Shown in pieces: positions 1-6,399 of a DNA stretch of 12,923 bases. The stretch covers positions 1 through 12,923 of the forward strand of contig JANYAW010000237.1 in assembly GCA_025361105.1 (NCBI GenBank), given 5' to 3'. Under the pieces are notes generated by a model that saw nothing but the letters and a program-made list of their open reading frames with translations, was not told the DNA's origin and did not search any database. How positions within the stretch are numbered: position 1 is the first letter of the stretch; each line of letters begins with the position of its first letter. Made by a program: the position numbers and the translations under genes. This DNA is from Rhodocyclaceae bacterium (GTDB taxonomy: Bacteria > Pseudomonadota > Gammaproteobacteria > Burkholderiales > Rhodocyclaceae).

Positions 1-676
1 CAACCGCCTCGGCGACCAGATAGCGCGGAAGGGTGCCGGATTTGACCTGGCGGCGGATTGCGGTCGCGGAAACTTCGAGCGATGGAATGGTGAAAGGAAC
101 AATGCGACCGAACGATGAGCTGGCAAGGTCGGTCGCGGTGCCAAGGCGCTGTTGAAATTCGCGCGCCAATTGTGATGTGGCAGAGGCGCATTTTACTTGG
201 CTATTGCTGGCTGCGGGATCAATCGACGGCGTGTCATCAGCACCAACTGGCGAATTGGGTCGCGTGGCGACAGCAACATGCGCCAGTGAAAAAATCTCCG
301 TCCATCGATGCCAGCTTTCGAGTCGCTCAAATGCATCTTGACCAAGCAACAAAACCAGCGGCCGTTTGACACCGAACTCAAAACGCAGACGCTCCAGTGT
401 TTCCACCGTATAGCTTTGCGTCGCGGCCATGACTTCTCTGTCATCCATTACAAAATCAGGATTGTCAGAAATCGAAAGTTTGACCATCGCCAAGCGCTGC
501 TCAGGCGAGGCGCTCGGCACATCGCGCAGCGGCGGACGACCGGCGGGAATGAAACGTATTTGATGCAAGGCAAGCTGTTGCAGCGCTTCCTCGCCTAGCC
601 GCAAGTGCCCAATGTGTATCGGGTCAAAGGTGCCGCCGAATATTCCTATCGCGCCTAGCGAGCAAGTTGTGGTCAT
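1..676 (-). CDS. nadD: Nicotinate-nucleotide adenylyltransferase (3' end beyond window)
   Basis: NadD transfers AMP from ATP to nicotinate mononucleotide to give deamido-NAD, the shared late step of NAD synthesis in the cytosol. I read 225 codons from the ATG at 676-674 without a stop. The nucleotidyltransferase signature GGTFDPIHIGHL is at residues 14-25, with the HxGH motif at 21-24. GQDAFERLESWHRW (112-125) and the C-terminal SATAIR (203-208) are typical of NadD, so only a few C-terminal residues are missing. The start overlaps the stop of the upstream membrane-protein gene as ATGA, which fixes the start and implies coupled translation. Oddity: residues 141-151 read NSPVGADDTPS, a copy of the dispersed repeat, just after the conserved ATRP strand where a variable loop is expected. 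The identity is firm; the effect of the insert is unknown. Confidence 0.95.
   Translation of the reverse strand, partial: MTTTCSLGAIGIFGGTFDPIHIGHLRLGEEALQQLALHQIRFIPAGRPPLRDVPSASPEQRLAMVKLSISDNPDFVMDDREVMAATQSYTVETLERLRFEFGVKRPLVLLLGQDAFERLESWHRWTEIFSLAHVAVATRPNSPVGADDTPSIDPAASNSQVKCASATSQLAREFQQRLGTATDLASSSFGRIVPFTIPSLEVSATAIRRQVKSGTLPRYLVAEAV
225..256 (-). repeat. Dispersed repeat copy A, in frame in nadD
   Basis: This is a 32-base short-form copy of the repeat shared by four places in this window. On the minus strand it starts AATTCGCCAGTTGG and ends CACGCCGTC. It differs from the tcdA copy at two positions (AAT for AAC at the start, and GAT for GGT in the middle). Read in the nadD frame it gives NSPVGADDTPS, residues 141-151. 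No transposase or clear target duplication is visible beside it. Confidence 0.8.
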
Positions 677-1461
677 GCGCTGGGCGGGGATTCAGATGTT
701 GTCACAGCAAGCTCTGGCGCGGCGGTTTGAAACACATCGCGATAGGATAAATACATGCTGGCGATGAGCGATGGCGCGAGCACAAACATCATCATCATGC
801 GCAGTACCACCGACGCGACAGTAACTAGCGCAGAGGATATCAAACTGGCGATCACCAAGATAAGGCCGGGCAACATGATGCCGACGATACCGATGGCCAA
901 GCCGTACATTGCGAACGCGCGCCAATTGCGCCAACTGGCGACGAAACTAAAAAATACGGATTTCGTCGCGGGCACTTTGTCCCAAAGTGTTAGTAGCGGC
1001 GCAAACCAAAATGCCATCAGCAAGGGGATGGAAAGTACCAGAAACATGCCAAGGTCGGCGGCCAAATCTATTAGTTGTTCGTTGCTAAGATTTTCGTTGA
1101 GCGTGAGATCCAAGCCAAGCACGGTGCTGACTAAAACCATCAAGGCAGAAGCCAGCAAATGCAAACCACCCAAATGCAAGATGGCTTGTTGGCGTTCGGG
1201 CACATCACACAGCAAATCCTGCGGGCTATACGCGCCTTTGAGCTCAATGCTCTGGCAACCGTTGCCAAGAATCACTGTCATCAGCGGCAAGACCAAAGGC
1301 AGTAAAAACGGCCCGATGGCAGGAATCAAATTAATCACCACGACCAACAGCAAATAAGTGAAGGTGAGCAGGGTGAGCATTGGCGGATTGCGTTGAAACA
1401 GCGCGAAGCCGCCCAACAACCAAAGTGCGCCACGATTGGCGGGTAAGCGACGAGCGATCAT
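673..1461 (-). CDS. BPSS1780-family integral membrane protein, function unknown
   Basis: This is a 262-residue polytopic inner-membrane protein. The opening (RLPANRGALWLLGGFALFQRNP, about residues 5-26) and the segment VFFSFVASWRNWRAF (169-183) resemble what I recall of the betaproteobacterial BPSS1780 family, named after a Burkholderia pseudomallei locus. Hydrophobic segments lie at about 29-65, 96-117, 137-160, 184-212 and 214-240. The short polar C-terminus ends in SESPPSA. No catalytic motif is visible and no function is known to me. Its ATG (1461-1459) shares one base with the ttcA stop (TGATG), and its TGA overlaps the nadD start (ATGA), so it is translated within the five-gene operon. 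That placement between a tRNA-thiolation gene and an NAD gene does not reveal its role. Confidence 0.8.
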   Translation of the reverse strand: MIARRLPANRGALWLLGGFALFQRNPPMLTLLTFTYLLLVVVINLIPAIGPFLLPLVLPLMTVILGNGCQSIELKGAYSPQDLLCDVPERQQAILHLGGLHLLASALMVLVSTVLGLDLTLNENLSNEQLIDLAADLGMFLVLSIPLLMAFWFAPLLTLWDKVPATKSVFFSFVASWRNWRAFAMYGLAIGIVGIMLPGLILVIASLISSALVTVASVVLRMMMMFVLAPSLIASMYLSYRDVFQTAAPELAVTTSESPPSA

Positions 1462-2378
1462 CAGTCCATCACCGGCAGCGCTTGTAGCGATTGCAATGCG
1501 TTTTCAGGCATCGCCGCAGGAAAACTTGGTGGGTCAAAGCCGAGGTCGCCATCGGGATTCGCAATACCATCTGCGACCAGCCCGCGAAAATCATAGAGAT
1601 CGGTATCGAGCAAATGCGAAGGCACCACATTGGCGAGGCCGCGAAACAAATTGTTCACCCGACCCGGATAACGTTTATCCCAATCGCGCAACATTTCCTT
1701 GACTTGCTGACGTTGCAAATTGGGTTGTGAGCCACATAAATCACAGGGAATAATCGGGTACTGGCGTTGCGTTGCCCAGAGTTCTAAATCGGTTTCGCGG
1801 CAATATGCCAGCGGGCGGATGACCACGTGACGGCCATCATCCGACACCAGTTTGGGCGGCATGGTTTTTAGCTTGCTGCCGAAAAATAAATTCAGGAACA
1901 AGGTTTGCACGATGTCATCACGATGATGGCCAAGTGCGATTTTGGTCGCACCCAATTCACTCGCCACACGGTACAAAACGCCACGGCGCAAGCGCGAGCA
2001 CAATGAGCAGGTTGTTTTGCCTTCAGGAATTACCCGTTTGACTATCGAATAAGTATCCTGGTTTTCGATATGAAACGGTATGCCAAGCTCTGTCAAATAG
2101 GCCGGCAAAATATGCGCCGGAAAGCCGGGTTGCTTTTGATCGAGATTGACCGCGATGATTTCAAAAGCTATCGGCGCATGCTCGCGCAGATACAGCAATA
2201 CGTCGAGCATGGCATAGGAATCTTTGCCGCCGGACAGGCAGACCATGACCTTGTCGCCCGCTTCTATCATGGCGTAATCGGCAATCGCCTGGCCGACTTC
2301 GCGGCGCAAACGTTTGGCCAATTTGTTGGATTCAAAAACCTCGCGGCGGGCTTGGCGAGCGGTGAGAGGAGCGTTCAT
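1461..2378 (-). CDS. ttcA: tRNA 2-thiocytidine(32) synthetase TtcA
   Basis: TtcA replaces the C2 oxygen of cytidine 32 in the anticodon loop of a subset of tRNAs with sulfur, using ATP and an iron-sulfur cluster. The 305-residue protein has the PP-loop ATP pyrophosphatase motif SGGKDS at 49-54. Family cysteines in CSLC (124 and 127) and PCDLCG (212 and 215) match the cluster-binding positions known from the E. coli enzyme. GHHRDDIVQT is at 150-159. The N-terminus (FESNKLAKRLRREVGQAIADY) is that of the family, which supports this start. The gene begins 5 bases after the stop of the pteridine reductase and overlaps the next gene by one base. The C-terminal roughly 30 residues, from about 275, are proline-rich and poorly conserved in my memory of the family. 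Confidence 0.96.
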   Translation of the reverse strand: MNAPLTARQARREVFESNKLAKRLRREVGQAIADYAMIEAGDKVMVCLSGGKDSYAMLDVLLYLREHAPIAFEIIAVNLDQKQPGFPAHILPAYLTELGIPFHIENQDTYSIVKRVIPEGKTTCSLCSRLRRGVLYRVASELGATKIALGHHRDDIVQTLFLNLFFGSKLKTMPPKLVSDDGRHVVIRPLAYCRETDLELWATQRQYPIIPCDLCGSQPNLQRQQVKEMLRDWDKRYPGRVNNLFRGLANVVPSHLLDTDLYDFRGLVADGIANPDGDLGFDPPSFPAAMPENALQSLQALPVMD

Positions 2379-2383
2379 AAATT

Positions 2384-3139
2384 TTAGAGATGTGCGGTGC
2401 GACCGCCGTCAACGTTGATGACTTGGCCAGTAATGTAGGGCGCCTCGAACACCAGGAACCGCACAGCGCGAGCGATGTCGTCGGCTTGGCCAATGCGACC
2501 AAGCAAGGTATGACGAATTATCGCCGCTTGTTCGTCGGCGGAGAAGTCCGCTTCTGCGTCCATGTTCGCGTCCGGCCACAATATCGCGCCGGGGGCGACG
2601 GCATTAACGCGAACTTTTGGCGCGAGTTCGACCGCTAATGAGCGCGTCAGCCCAAGCAGACCAGCCTTGGCCGCGCAATACACGGGATAGTTTTTTAGCG
2701 GACGTTCGGCGTGAATGTCGGTGATGTTGACGATGCAACCCATGTCGCGCTTGGCCAAATACGGCGCGGCGGCTTGTGACAAAAAAAGTGGCGCACGCAA
2801 ATTTGTACCGACAATATCTTCCCAATTTTCGCCGTCAACATTCTCGATTTGCGTGGCGAAAAAAGTCGACGCATTGTTGATCAATCCATCAAGCGCGCCG
2901 AAATGTGCGACGACTTGGCTGACTAAATCGGGCAAGGCGGCAATGTTCAATAGATTGGCTTGAAACGCTTGCGCTGAATTCGCGCGCGCGGCGCAAAGCT
3001 CGCTCACCAAGGCATCGGCATCGGGTTGCGACCGATGGAAATGTATCGCCACATTTGCGCCAGCCGCATGTAGGTTGCGCGCGATTTGCGCGCCCAGCCG
3101 CTTGGCTGCGCCAGTGATCAAAATGACGGGTGGGTTCAT
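2384..3139 (-). CDS. Pteridine reductase (short-chain dehydrogenase/reductase)
   Basis: This is an NADPH-dependent SDR enzyme of 251 residues that most probably reduces dihydro- or biopterin-type pteridines in the cytosol. The cofactor motif is TGAAKRLG (9-16), the TGxxxRxG form typical of pteridine reductases rather than the usual SDR TGxxxGxG. NNAS is at 88-91. The active-site stretch TDIHAERPLKNYPVYCAAKAG carries Asp141 and the YxxxK pair Tyr154/Lys158. The DIHAERPL block is characteristic of bacterial pteridine reductases. An open frame extends to a GTG at 3223, but the ATG at 3139 is the right start: it is preceded by AGAGGT six bases upstream, overlaps the tcdA stop as ATGA, and gives the normal N-terminus. 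A FolM-like role in folate or tetrahydromonapterin metabolism is inferred; substrates cannot be read from sequence. Confidence 0.9.
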   Translation of the reverse strand: MNPPVILITGAAKRLGAQIARNLHAAGANVAIHFHRSQPDADALVSELCAARANSAQAFQANLLNIAALPDLVSQVVAHFGALDGLINNASTFFATQIENVDGENWEDIVGTNLRAPLFLSQAAAPYLAKRDMGCIVNITDIHAERPLKNYPVYCAAKAGLLGLTRSLAVELAPKVRVNAVAPGAILWPDANMDAEADFSADEQAAIIRHTLLGRIGQADDIARAVRFLVFEAPYITGQVINVDGGRTAHL

Positions 3140-3921
3140 CGCAATACCTCTTGCAAAACCCGCGAAGCGGCGGCAAAACCAAACGCGGCGGTGACCGCGA
3201 CGGATGAGCCGTAGCCTGCGCACGCGATACCGGCGGAGCCGCTCATTGGCATAACGTCCGACGGCGTGTCACCAGCACCAACTGGCGAGTTGTGATTTTT
3301 CTCTGGCGAGTACACACAATCAACACCGAATTTCTTCTTCGCATCGCGCGGAAATCCATAGTCTTTGCGTAATTTCGCGCGCACTTTCGAGGCCAGCGCA
3401 TCTTCCACCGTGCGTGACAAATCGGCGATGACGATATGTGTCGGATCAAGCCGTCCGCCTGCGCCGCCCGTAGTGATGATGTTGATGTCGCTGCGTTTGC
3501 AGTGCGCAATCAATGCGGCTTTGGCGCGCACATTGTCAATCGCATCAATCACAAAATCGCACATCGGAAGCAGCGACGAAACATTTTCTTCGTCGATAAA
3601 TTCTTCAATCATATTCACCACGCATTCCGGATTGATATCGGCAATTCGTTGCTGCATCGCCAGCACTTTTGATGCGCCCAAGCTTGAATCCAGCGCATGA
3701 ATCTGTCGATTGATATTTGACTCGTTGATGTGATCCAAATCAATTAGCGTGAGTTGCGCTATGCCTGATCGCGCCAGCGCTTCGACCGCCCAACTGCCTA
3801 CGCCGCCGATGCCGACCACCACTACATGCGCCGCTTGCGCGCGCGGCAGCGCATCGTTGCCGTAAAGCCGCGCGATGCCGCCGAAGCGACGGGAATATTC
3901 CATGGTAGTGGTGGGCTTCAT
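3136..3921 (-). CDS. tcdA: tRNA threonylcarbamoyladenosine dehydratase TcdA (CsdL)
   Basis: TcdA is an E1-like, ATP-dependent enzyme that cyclises t6A at position 37 of ANN-decoding tRNAs to ct6A. From the ATG at 3921 the protein has 261 residues, close to the 268 of E. coli. The adenylate-binding loop is GIGGVGSW at 37-44. The ubiquitin-activating-type motif DLDHINESNINRQ is at 61-73, DAIDN at 126-130, and TTGGAGGRLDP at 150-160. The frame is open to 4155, but residues before MKPTTTMEY do not look like the family; a second ATG at 3903 is possible. It is the first gene of the minus operon and ends in an ATGA overlap. Oddity: residues 211-221 read NSPVGAGDTPS, the dispersed repeat. They lie between the FGVDCVYS segment and the C-terminal GYGSSVAVTAAFGFAAAS helix, where I expect a variable loop. 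Confidence 0.94.
   Translation of the reverse strand: MKPTTTMEYSRRFGGIARLYGNDALPRAQAAHVVVVGIGGVGSWAVEALARSGIAQLTLIDLDHINESNINRQIHALDSSLGASKVLAMQQRIADINPECVVNMIEEFIDEENVSSLLPMCDFVIDAIDNVRAKAALIAHCKRSDINIITTGGAGGRLDPTHIVIADLSRTVEDALASKVRAKLRKDYGFPRDAKKKFGVDCVYSPEKNHNSPVGAGDTPSDVMPMSGSAGIACAGYGSSVAVTAAFGFAAASRVLQEVLR
3146..3151 (-). promoter_or_regulatory. Shine-Dalgarno deciding the pteridine reductase start
   Basis: AGAGGT on the minus strand ends six bases before the ATG at 3139 and lies inside the last codons of tcdA. Together with the ATGA overlap it supports the internal ATG over the upstream GTG at 3223. Confidence 0.6.
3260..3291 (-). repeat. Dispersed repeat copy B, in frame in tcdA
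   Basis: This is a 32-base short-form copy. Read on the minus strand it encodes NSPVGAGDTPS, residues 211-221 of TcdA. It matches copy A at 30 of 32 positions. Just upstream in the coding sense lies GAGAAAAATC, which resembles the GAAAATTCGC start seen in copies C and D. Confidence 0.85.
3282..3311 (-). repeat. 9-base direct repeat flanking the start of copy B
   Basis: ACTCGCCAG occurs on the minus strand at 3311-3303 and again at 3290-3282, 21 bases (7 codons) apart. The second copy is the beginning of the dispersed repeat. This could be a slip or partial duplication during insertion, or a trace of a target duplication. A chance match cannot be excluded. Confidence 0.5.
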
Positions 3922-3949
3922 TGGCTCGCATCTTACAATGAGCGATAAT
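3921..3949 (+). promoter_or_regulatory. Probable sigma-70 promoter for the paiB-like/midA pair
   Basis: A -35-like TTGGCT (3921-3926) is followed, after exactly 17 bases, by GATAAT (3944-3949), which matches TATAAT at five of six positions. The expected start of transcription is near 3956, leaving a leader of only about 10 bases that still includes the GGAG ribosome site at 3957-3960. The -35 overlaps the start codon of the divergent tcdA, so the two units share a gap of only about 45 bases. Confidence 0.45.
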
Positions 3950-3956
3950 TTTTCTT

Positions 3957-3960
3957 GGAG
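3957..3960 (+). promoter_or_regulatory. Ribosome binding site deciding the paiB-like start
   Basis: GGAG lies six bases before the ATG at 3967 and only three before the ATG at 3964. The spacing, and the family opening MYLPAHF, favour 3967. Confidence 0.55.
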
Positions 3961-3966
3961 CGCATG

Positions 3967-4656
3967 ATGTATTTGCCCGCCCATTTCGCGGAAAACCGAC
4001 CTGAAGTTTTGCAGGCGCTGATGCAGCAAAACCCCTTGGCGACGCTCGTCATGCAAACTGCCGATGGGCTGGAAGCCAATCATATTCCGCTGCAATTTTT
4101 GCCGCCAAATTTGCCAACTACGGCCGCTGCGCCGCATGGACTGTTGCAAGGCCATGTGGCGCGTGCTAACAGCTTATGGAAAGCCGCGCAAGCACCTACA
4201 GCAACGAGCGAGGTATTGGTTGTCTTTCAAGGACCCCACGCCTACATTTCGCCGTCGTGGTATCCGGGCAAAGCCGACCATGCGCGTATCGTGCCGACAT
4301 GGAATTATGTCGCGGTGCATGCGCGCGGGCGGTTGGTGGTCAAAGACGACGCGGCGTGGTTGCGCGAATTTCTCGGCAGATTGACCGCAACTCATGAAAC
4401 CGAAGCAAATTCTGCATGGCGGATGGACGATGCGCCGGACGATTACATTGCAAAAATGTTGACGGCGATTGTCGGCTTTGAAATCACGATCACCGCGCTG
4501 CAAGGCAAATGGAAAGTCAGCCAAAATAAATCGGTCGCTGAGCGTGCGGGGATGGTGCAGGGTTTGCAGCATCGCGCTAATTCTGGCGCAGAGGCGGTGG
4601 CGGAAATTATGACCCAACTACCGACCAAACTGCCGCCCAATTTACCTGCGGCTTGA
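3967..4656 (+). CDS. PaiB-family FMN-binding protein
   Basis: This 229-residue protein has the split-barrel FMN-binding fold of the PaiB family, named for a Bacillus subtilis negative regulator of sporulation and protease genes. Whether Gram-negative members regulate transcription is not established. They may equally be flavin- or heme-linked redox proteins. Diagnostic stretches are MYLPAHF (1-7), GHVARAN (62-68), FQGPHAYISPSWY (87-99), VPTWNYVAVHARG (109-121) and KWKVSQNKS (181-189). The neutral tail TQLPTKLPPNLPAA and the segment FLPPNLPTTAAAPHG (44-58) are proline-rich and look lineage-specific. The TGA is followed after one base by the midA ATG, so the two are co-transcribed. A TTG at 3955 and an ATG at 3964 are alternative starts. 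Confidence 0.88.
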   Translation: MYLPAHFAENRPEVLQALMQQNPLATLVMQTADGLEANHIPLQFLPPNLPTTAAAPHGLLQGHVARANSLWKAAQAPTATSEVLVVFQGPHAYISPSWYPGKADHARIVPTWNYVAVHARGRLVVKDDAAWLREFLGRLTATHETEANSAWRMDDAPDDYIAKMLTAIVGFEITITALQGKWKVSQNKSVAERAGMVQGLQHRANSGAEAVAEIMTQLPTKLPPNLPAA

Positions 4657-4657
4657 G

Positions 4658-5941
4658 ATGGCCAACGAACTTCCGCAACCGTCGACTGACGCGGCAGCGG
4701 CAAGCCACGCACTGACGCAAATCATCGTCGCCGAGATACAAGCGGCTGGTGGCTGGATGTCTTTTGCGCGCTACATGGAGTTGGCCTTGTATGCGCCGGG
4801 CTTGGGTTATTACAGCGGTGGCTCGCAAAAATTTGGCGAGAGCGGCGATTTCATGACGGCACCAGAACTCACGCCGCTGTTTGGTCAAGCACTGGCGCGA
4901 CAAGTGGCGCAAGTGCTGGCGCAGGTTTCGCCGAATGATTCAGAGCGCAACAAAGCGGTTATAGAAGTCGGCGGTGGCAGCGGACGTTTGGCTGCCGATA
5001 TGCTGCTGGCTCTGGATGAATTGGGCTGCTTGCCAAAGCACTATTTCATTCTCGAACTCTCCGGCGAATTGCGCGCACGGCAAGCGGCGACGTTGGCCGA
5101 ATTCGCGCCAGCATTGGCTGCGCGAGTTGAATGGCTGGATGATTTGCCGCCCGCGTTTTCTGGTTGCTTGATTGCCAACGAAGTGCTCGACGCCATGCCG
5201 ACGCATGCGTTGCGCTGGGATGTTAGTGGTGCCTTTGAGCGCGGTGTGGCGGTGAGAGCCGGACGATTAGCTTGGGCGGAATTGGATAAGCGCGGGCGAC
5301 GATTTGTTGAGGCCGAAAATCGTGATCTGTCCCCGATTGATTTACCCTACGACAGCGAAATCAGTTTGGCGGCTCAGGCATGGGTGGCGACGTTGGCGAG
5401 GCGACTTGAATGCGGTGCGTTGTTGTTAGTCGATTACGGTCTGCCGCAACGCGAGCTATATCACCCGTCGAGAAATGGCGGGACGATACGTTGCCATTAT
5501 CGACACCGCGTGCATAACGATCCGTTCTGGTATCCGGGGCTTTCCGACATTACTTCGCATGTCGATTTCACGGCCGTCGCCGAGGCTGGATTTGATGCGG
5601 GATTGGAGGTACTGGGCTACGCCAATCAGGCTAATTTTTTAATCAATTGCGGGATCGCCGAGCTGTTACAAGCGCGCAAAGAAAATTCGCCAGTGGGTGC
5701 TGGTGAAACAAAGGCAAAACCAGAAACTACTGCGCTACAAGGCGGTCGCGCAAAGGACGCGCTCTGCGCCGTAGCGGATGGTGGCACGCCATCTCGCGAT
5801 TTGCTACGTGCGCAAGGCGCAGTCAATCTATTAATTTCACCCAACGAAATGGGCGAACTATTCAAAGTGATTGCGCTGGGGCGAGGAATTAAAAAACCAC
5901 TGATGGGGTTCACACAAGGCGATAGAACGCACGCTTTGTAG
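4658..5941 (+). CDS. Class I SAM-dependent methyltransferase, MidA/NDUFAF7 family
   Basis: This 427-residue protein is of the MidA family. The mitochondrial member NDUFAF7 dimethylates an arginine of the complex I subunit NDUFS2; the bacterial target is not settled. Family blocks in order: SFARYMELALYAPGLGYYSGG (35-55), the FGESGDFMTAPELTPLFG core (59-76), the SAM-binding motif VIEVGGGSGRLA (101-112), ANEVLDAMP (173-181), VDYG (258-261), GGTIRCHYRHRVHNDPF (274-290), DITSHVDF (297-304), YANQANFLINCGI (321-333) and ELFKVIALGRGI (400-411). It starts one base after the PaiB-like gene. Residues 342-379 (ENSPVGAGETK to GGTPS) are the long form of the dispersed repeat, inserted in frame between the GIAELLQ helix and the LLISPNEMGELFK block. 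Length is somewhat above the usual 380-400 because of this. The gene faces the thioesterase with 7 bases between the stops. Confidence 0.92.
   Translation: MANELPQPSTDAAAASHALTQIIVAEIQAAGGWMSFARYMELALYAPGLGYYSGGSQKFGESGDFMTAPELTPLFGQALARQVAQVLAQVSPNDSERNKAVIEVGGGSGRLAADMLLALDELGCLPKHYFILELSGELRARQAATLAEFAPALAARVEWLDDLPPAFSGCLIANEVLDAMPTHALRWDVSGAFERGVAVRAGRLAWAELDKRGRRFVEAENRDLSPIDLPYDSEISLAAQAWVATLARRLECGALLLVDYGLPQRELYHPSRNGGTIRCHYRHRVHNDPFWYPGLSDITSHVDFTAVAEAGFDAGLEVLGYANQANFLINCGIAELLQARKENSPVGAGETKAKPETTALQGGRAKDALCAVADGGTPSRDLLRAQGAVNLLISPNEMGELFKVIALGRGIKKPLMGFTQGDRTHAL
5681..5793 (+). repeat. Dispersed repeat copy C, long form, in frame in midA
   Basis: From AATTCGCC (5684) to CACGCCATC (ending 5793) this copy is 110 bases, against 32 in copies A and B. 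The 78 extra bases equal the distance between two GGTG direct repeats (5702-5705 and 5780-5783), so removing one interval gives the short form. The preceding GAA gives GAAAATTCGC, shared with copy D. It stays in frame and encodes ENSPVGAGETKAKPE, then a Gly/Ala/Arg-rich stretch, then GGTPS. Confidence 0.75.
5733..5776 (+). repeat. Imperfect hairpin inside the long repeat copy
   Basis: The outer arms CGCTAC (5733-5738) and GTAGCG (5771-5776) are perfect complements. The inner arms GCGCAAAG (5748-5755) and CTCTGCGC (5762-5769) pair at seven of eight positions around the loop GACGCG. The 5' side carries a nine-base internal bulge. It lies entirely in the 78-base segment absent from the short copies. 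Confidence 0.55.
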
Positions 5942-5955
5942 CTGGTACCTAGCTA
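5939..5955. other. Small inverted repeat at the convergent stop codons
   Basis: TAGCT (5939-5943) and AGCTA (5951-5955) flank GGTACCT and cover both the midA stop and the thioesterase stop. The stem is only five base pairs and there is no T-run, so it is not a convincing terminator. No better one is visible between these two genes. Confidence 0.3.
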
Positions 5956-6386
5956 TCAATCCGCAGTGGTTCCAAACAAGCGCGGATGTTCGACGGAATT
6001 GCTGTTGGTTTTCCGTGCGAACGATCAACAAACACATGCACAAAATATCCCGTCGCGGCAGGTGTTTCTATGCCGTTGCGAAACAAGGCGATTTCGTAGC
6101 GTGCAGATGAATTGCCCAAATGCGCAACACGCAGGCAAGCTTCTATAGTTTCGGGAAACGCCAAAGGCGCGTGAAATTTGCACTGTGATTCGACGCAAAA
6201 TCCGACCACGCGGCCATCATGAATATCGAGACCGCCGATGCGAATCAAATACGCGTTGATGACGGTATCAAAATAGCTGTAATAGACAACGTTGTTCACA
6301 TGACCGTAAACATCGTTGTCCATCCAGCGGGTAGGAATGGCCAAGCTGTGCCTGAAATCGGCACGGCTGCAGTTCGTGTCCAGCAC
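5949..6386 (-). CDS. Hotdog-fold acyl-CoA thioesterase (YbgC/4HBT family)
   Basis: This 145-residue enzyme is predicted to hydrolyse acyl-CoA thioesters in the cytosol. The 4HBT signature TRWMDNDVYGHVNNVVYYSYFD is at 19-40; Asp25 aligns with the catalytic aspartate of YbgC and 4-hydroxybenzoyl-CoA thioesterase. The central helix and FCVESQCKFHAPLAFPETIE strand pattern fit the hotdog fold. The fold needs residues from about FRHSLAI onward, so the internal ATG (residue 22) is too late. The GTG at 6386 is the only normal start codon after the upstream in-frame TGA, and it lacks a strong ribosome site. It begins 13 bases after the stop of the small upstream gene, so it is probably co-translated with it. 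The acyl substrate cannot be told; there is no tol-pal cluster nearby. Confidence 0.87.
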   Translation of the reverse strand: MLDTNCSRADFRHSLAIPTRWMDNDVYGHVNNVVYYSYFDTVINAYLIRIGGLDIHDGRVVGFCVESQCKFHAPLAFPETIEACLRVAHLGNSSARYEIALFRNGIETPAATGYFVHVFVDRSHGKPTAIPSNIRACLEPLRIDS

Positions 6387-6399
6387 CTTAATCTGGCGG

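Noticed and set aside
910..925. GCGCCAACTGGCGAC resembles the CCAACTGGCGAATT end of the dispersed repeat
   Set aside because: It encodes the conserved WRNWRAF region of the BPSS1780-type protein and the match ends after about ten bases, so it is coincidental.
3140..3223. Longer pteridine reductase starting at GTG 3223
   Set aside because: The extra 28 residues are arginine-rich, lie inside tcdA and precede a well-placed ribosome site and the family N-terminus at 3139.
3922..4155. 78-residue N-terminal extension of TcdA
   Set aside because: It would overlap the PaiB-like gene on the other strand and does not resemble the family, which begins near MEYSRRFGG.
4097..4650. Two similar proline-rich segments (LPPNLP) in the PaiB-like protein as a possible repeat
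   Set aside because: The DNA similarity is only about a dozen bases with mismatches and different flanks, so it looks like low-complexity coincidence.
5626..5913. Long open frame on the minus strand across the midA repeat
   Set aside because: It is antisense to a clear methyltransferase C-terminus and has no start context; open antisense frames are common at this base composition.
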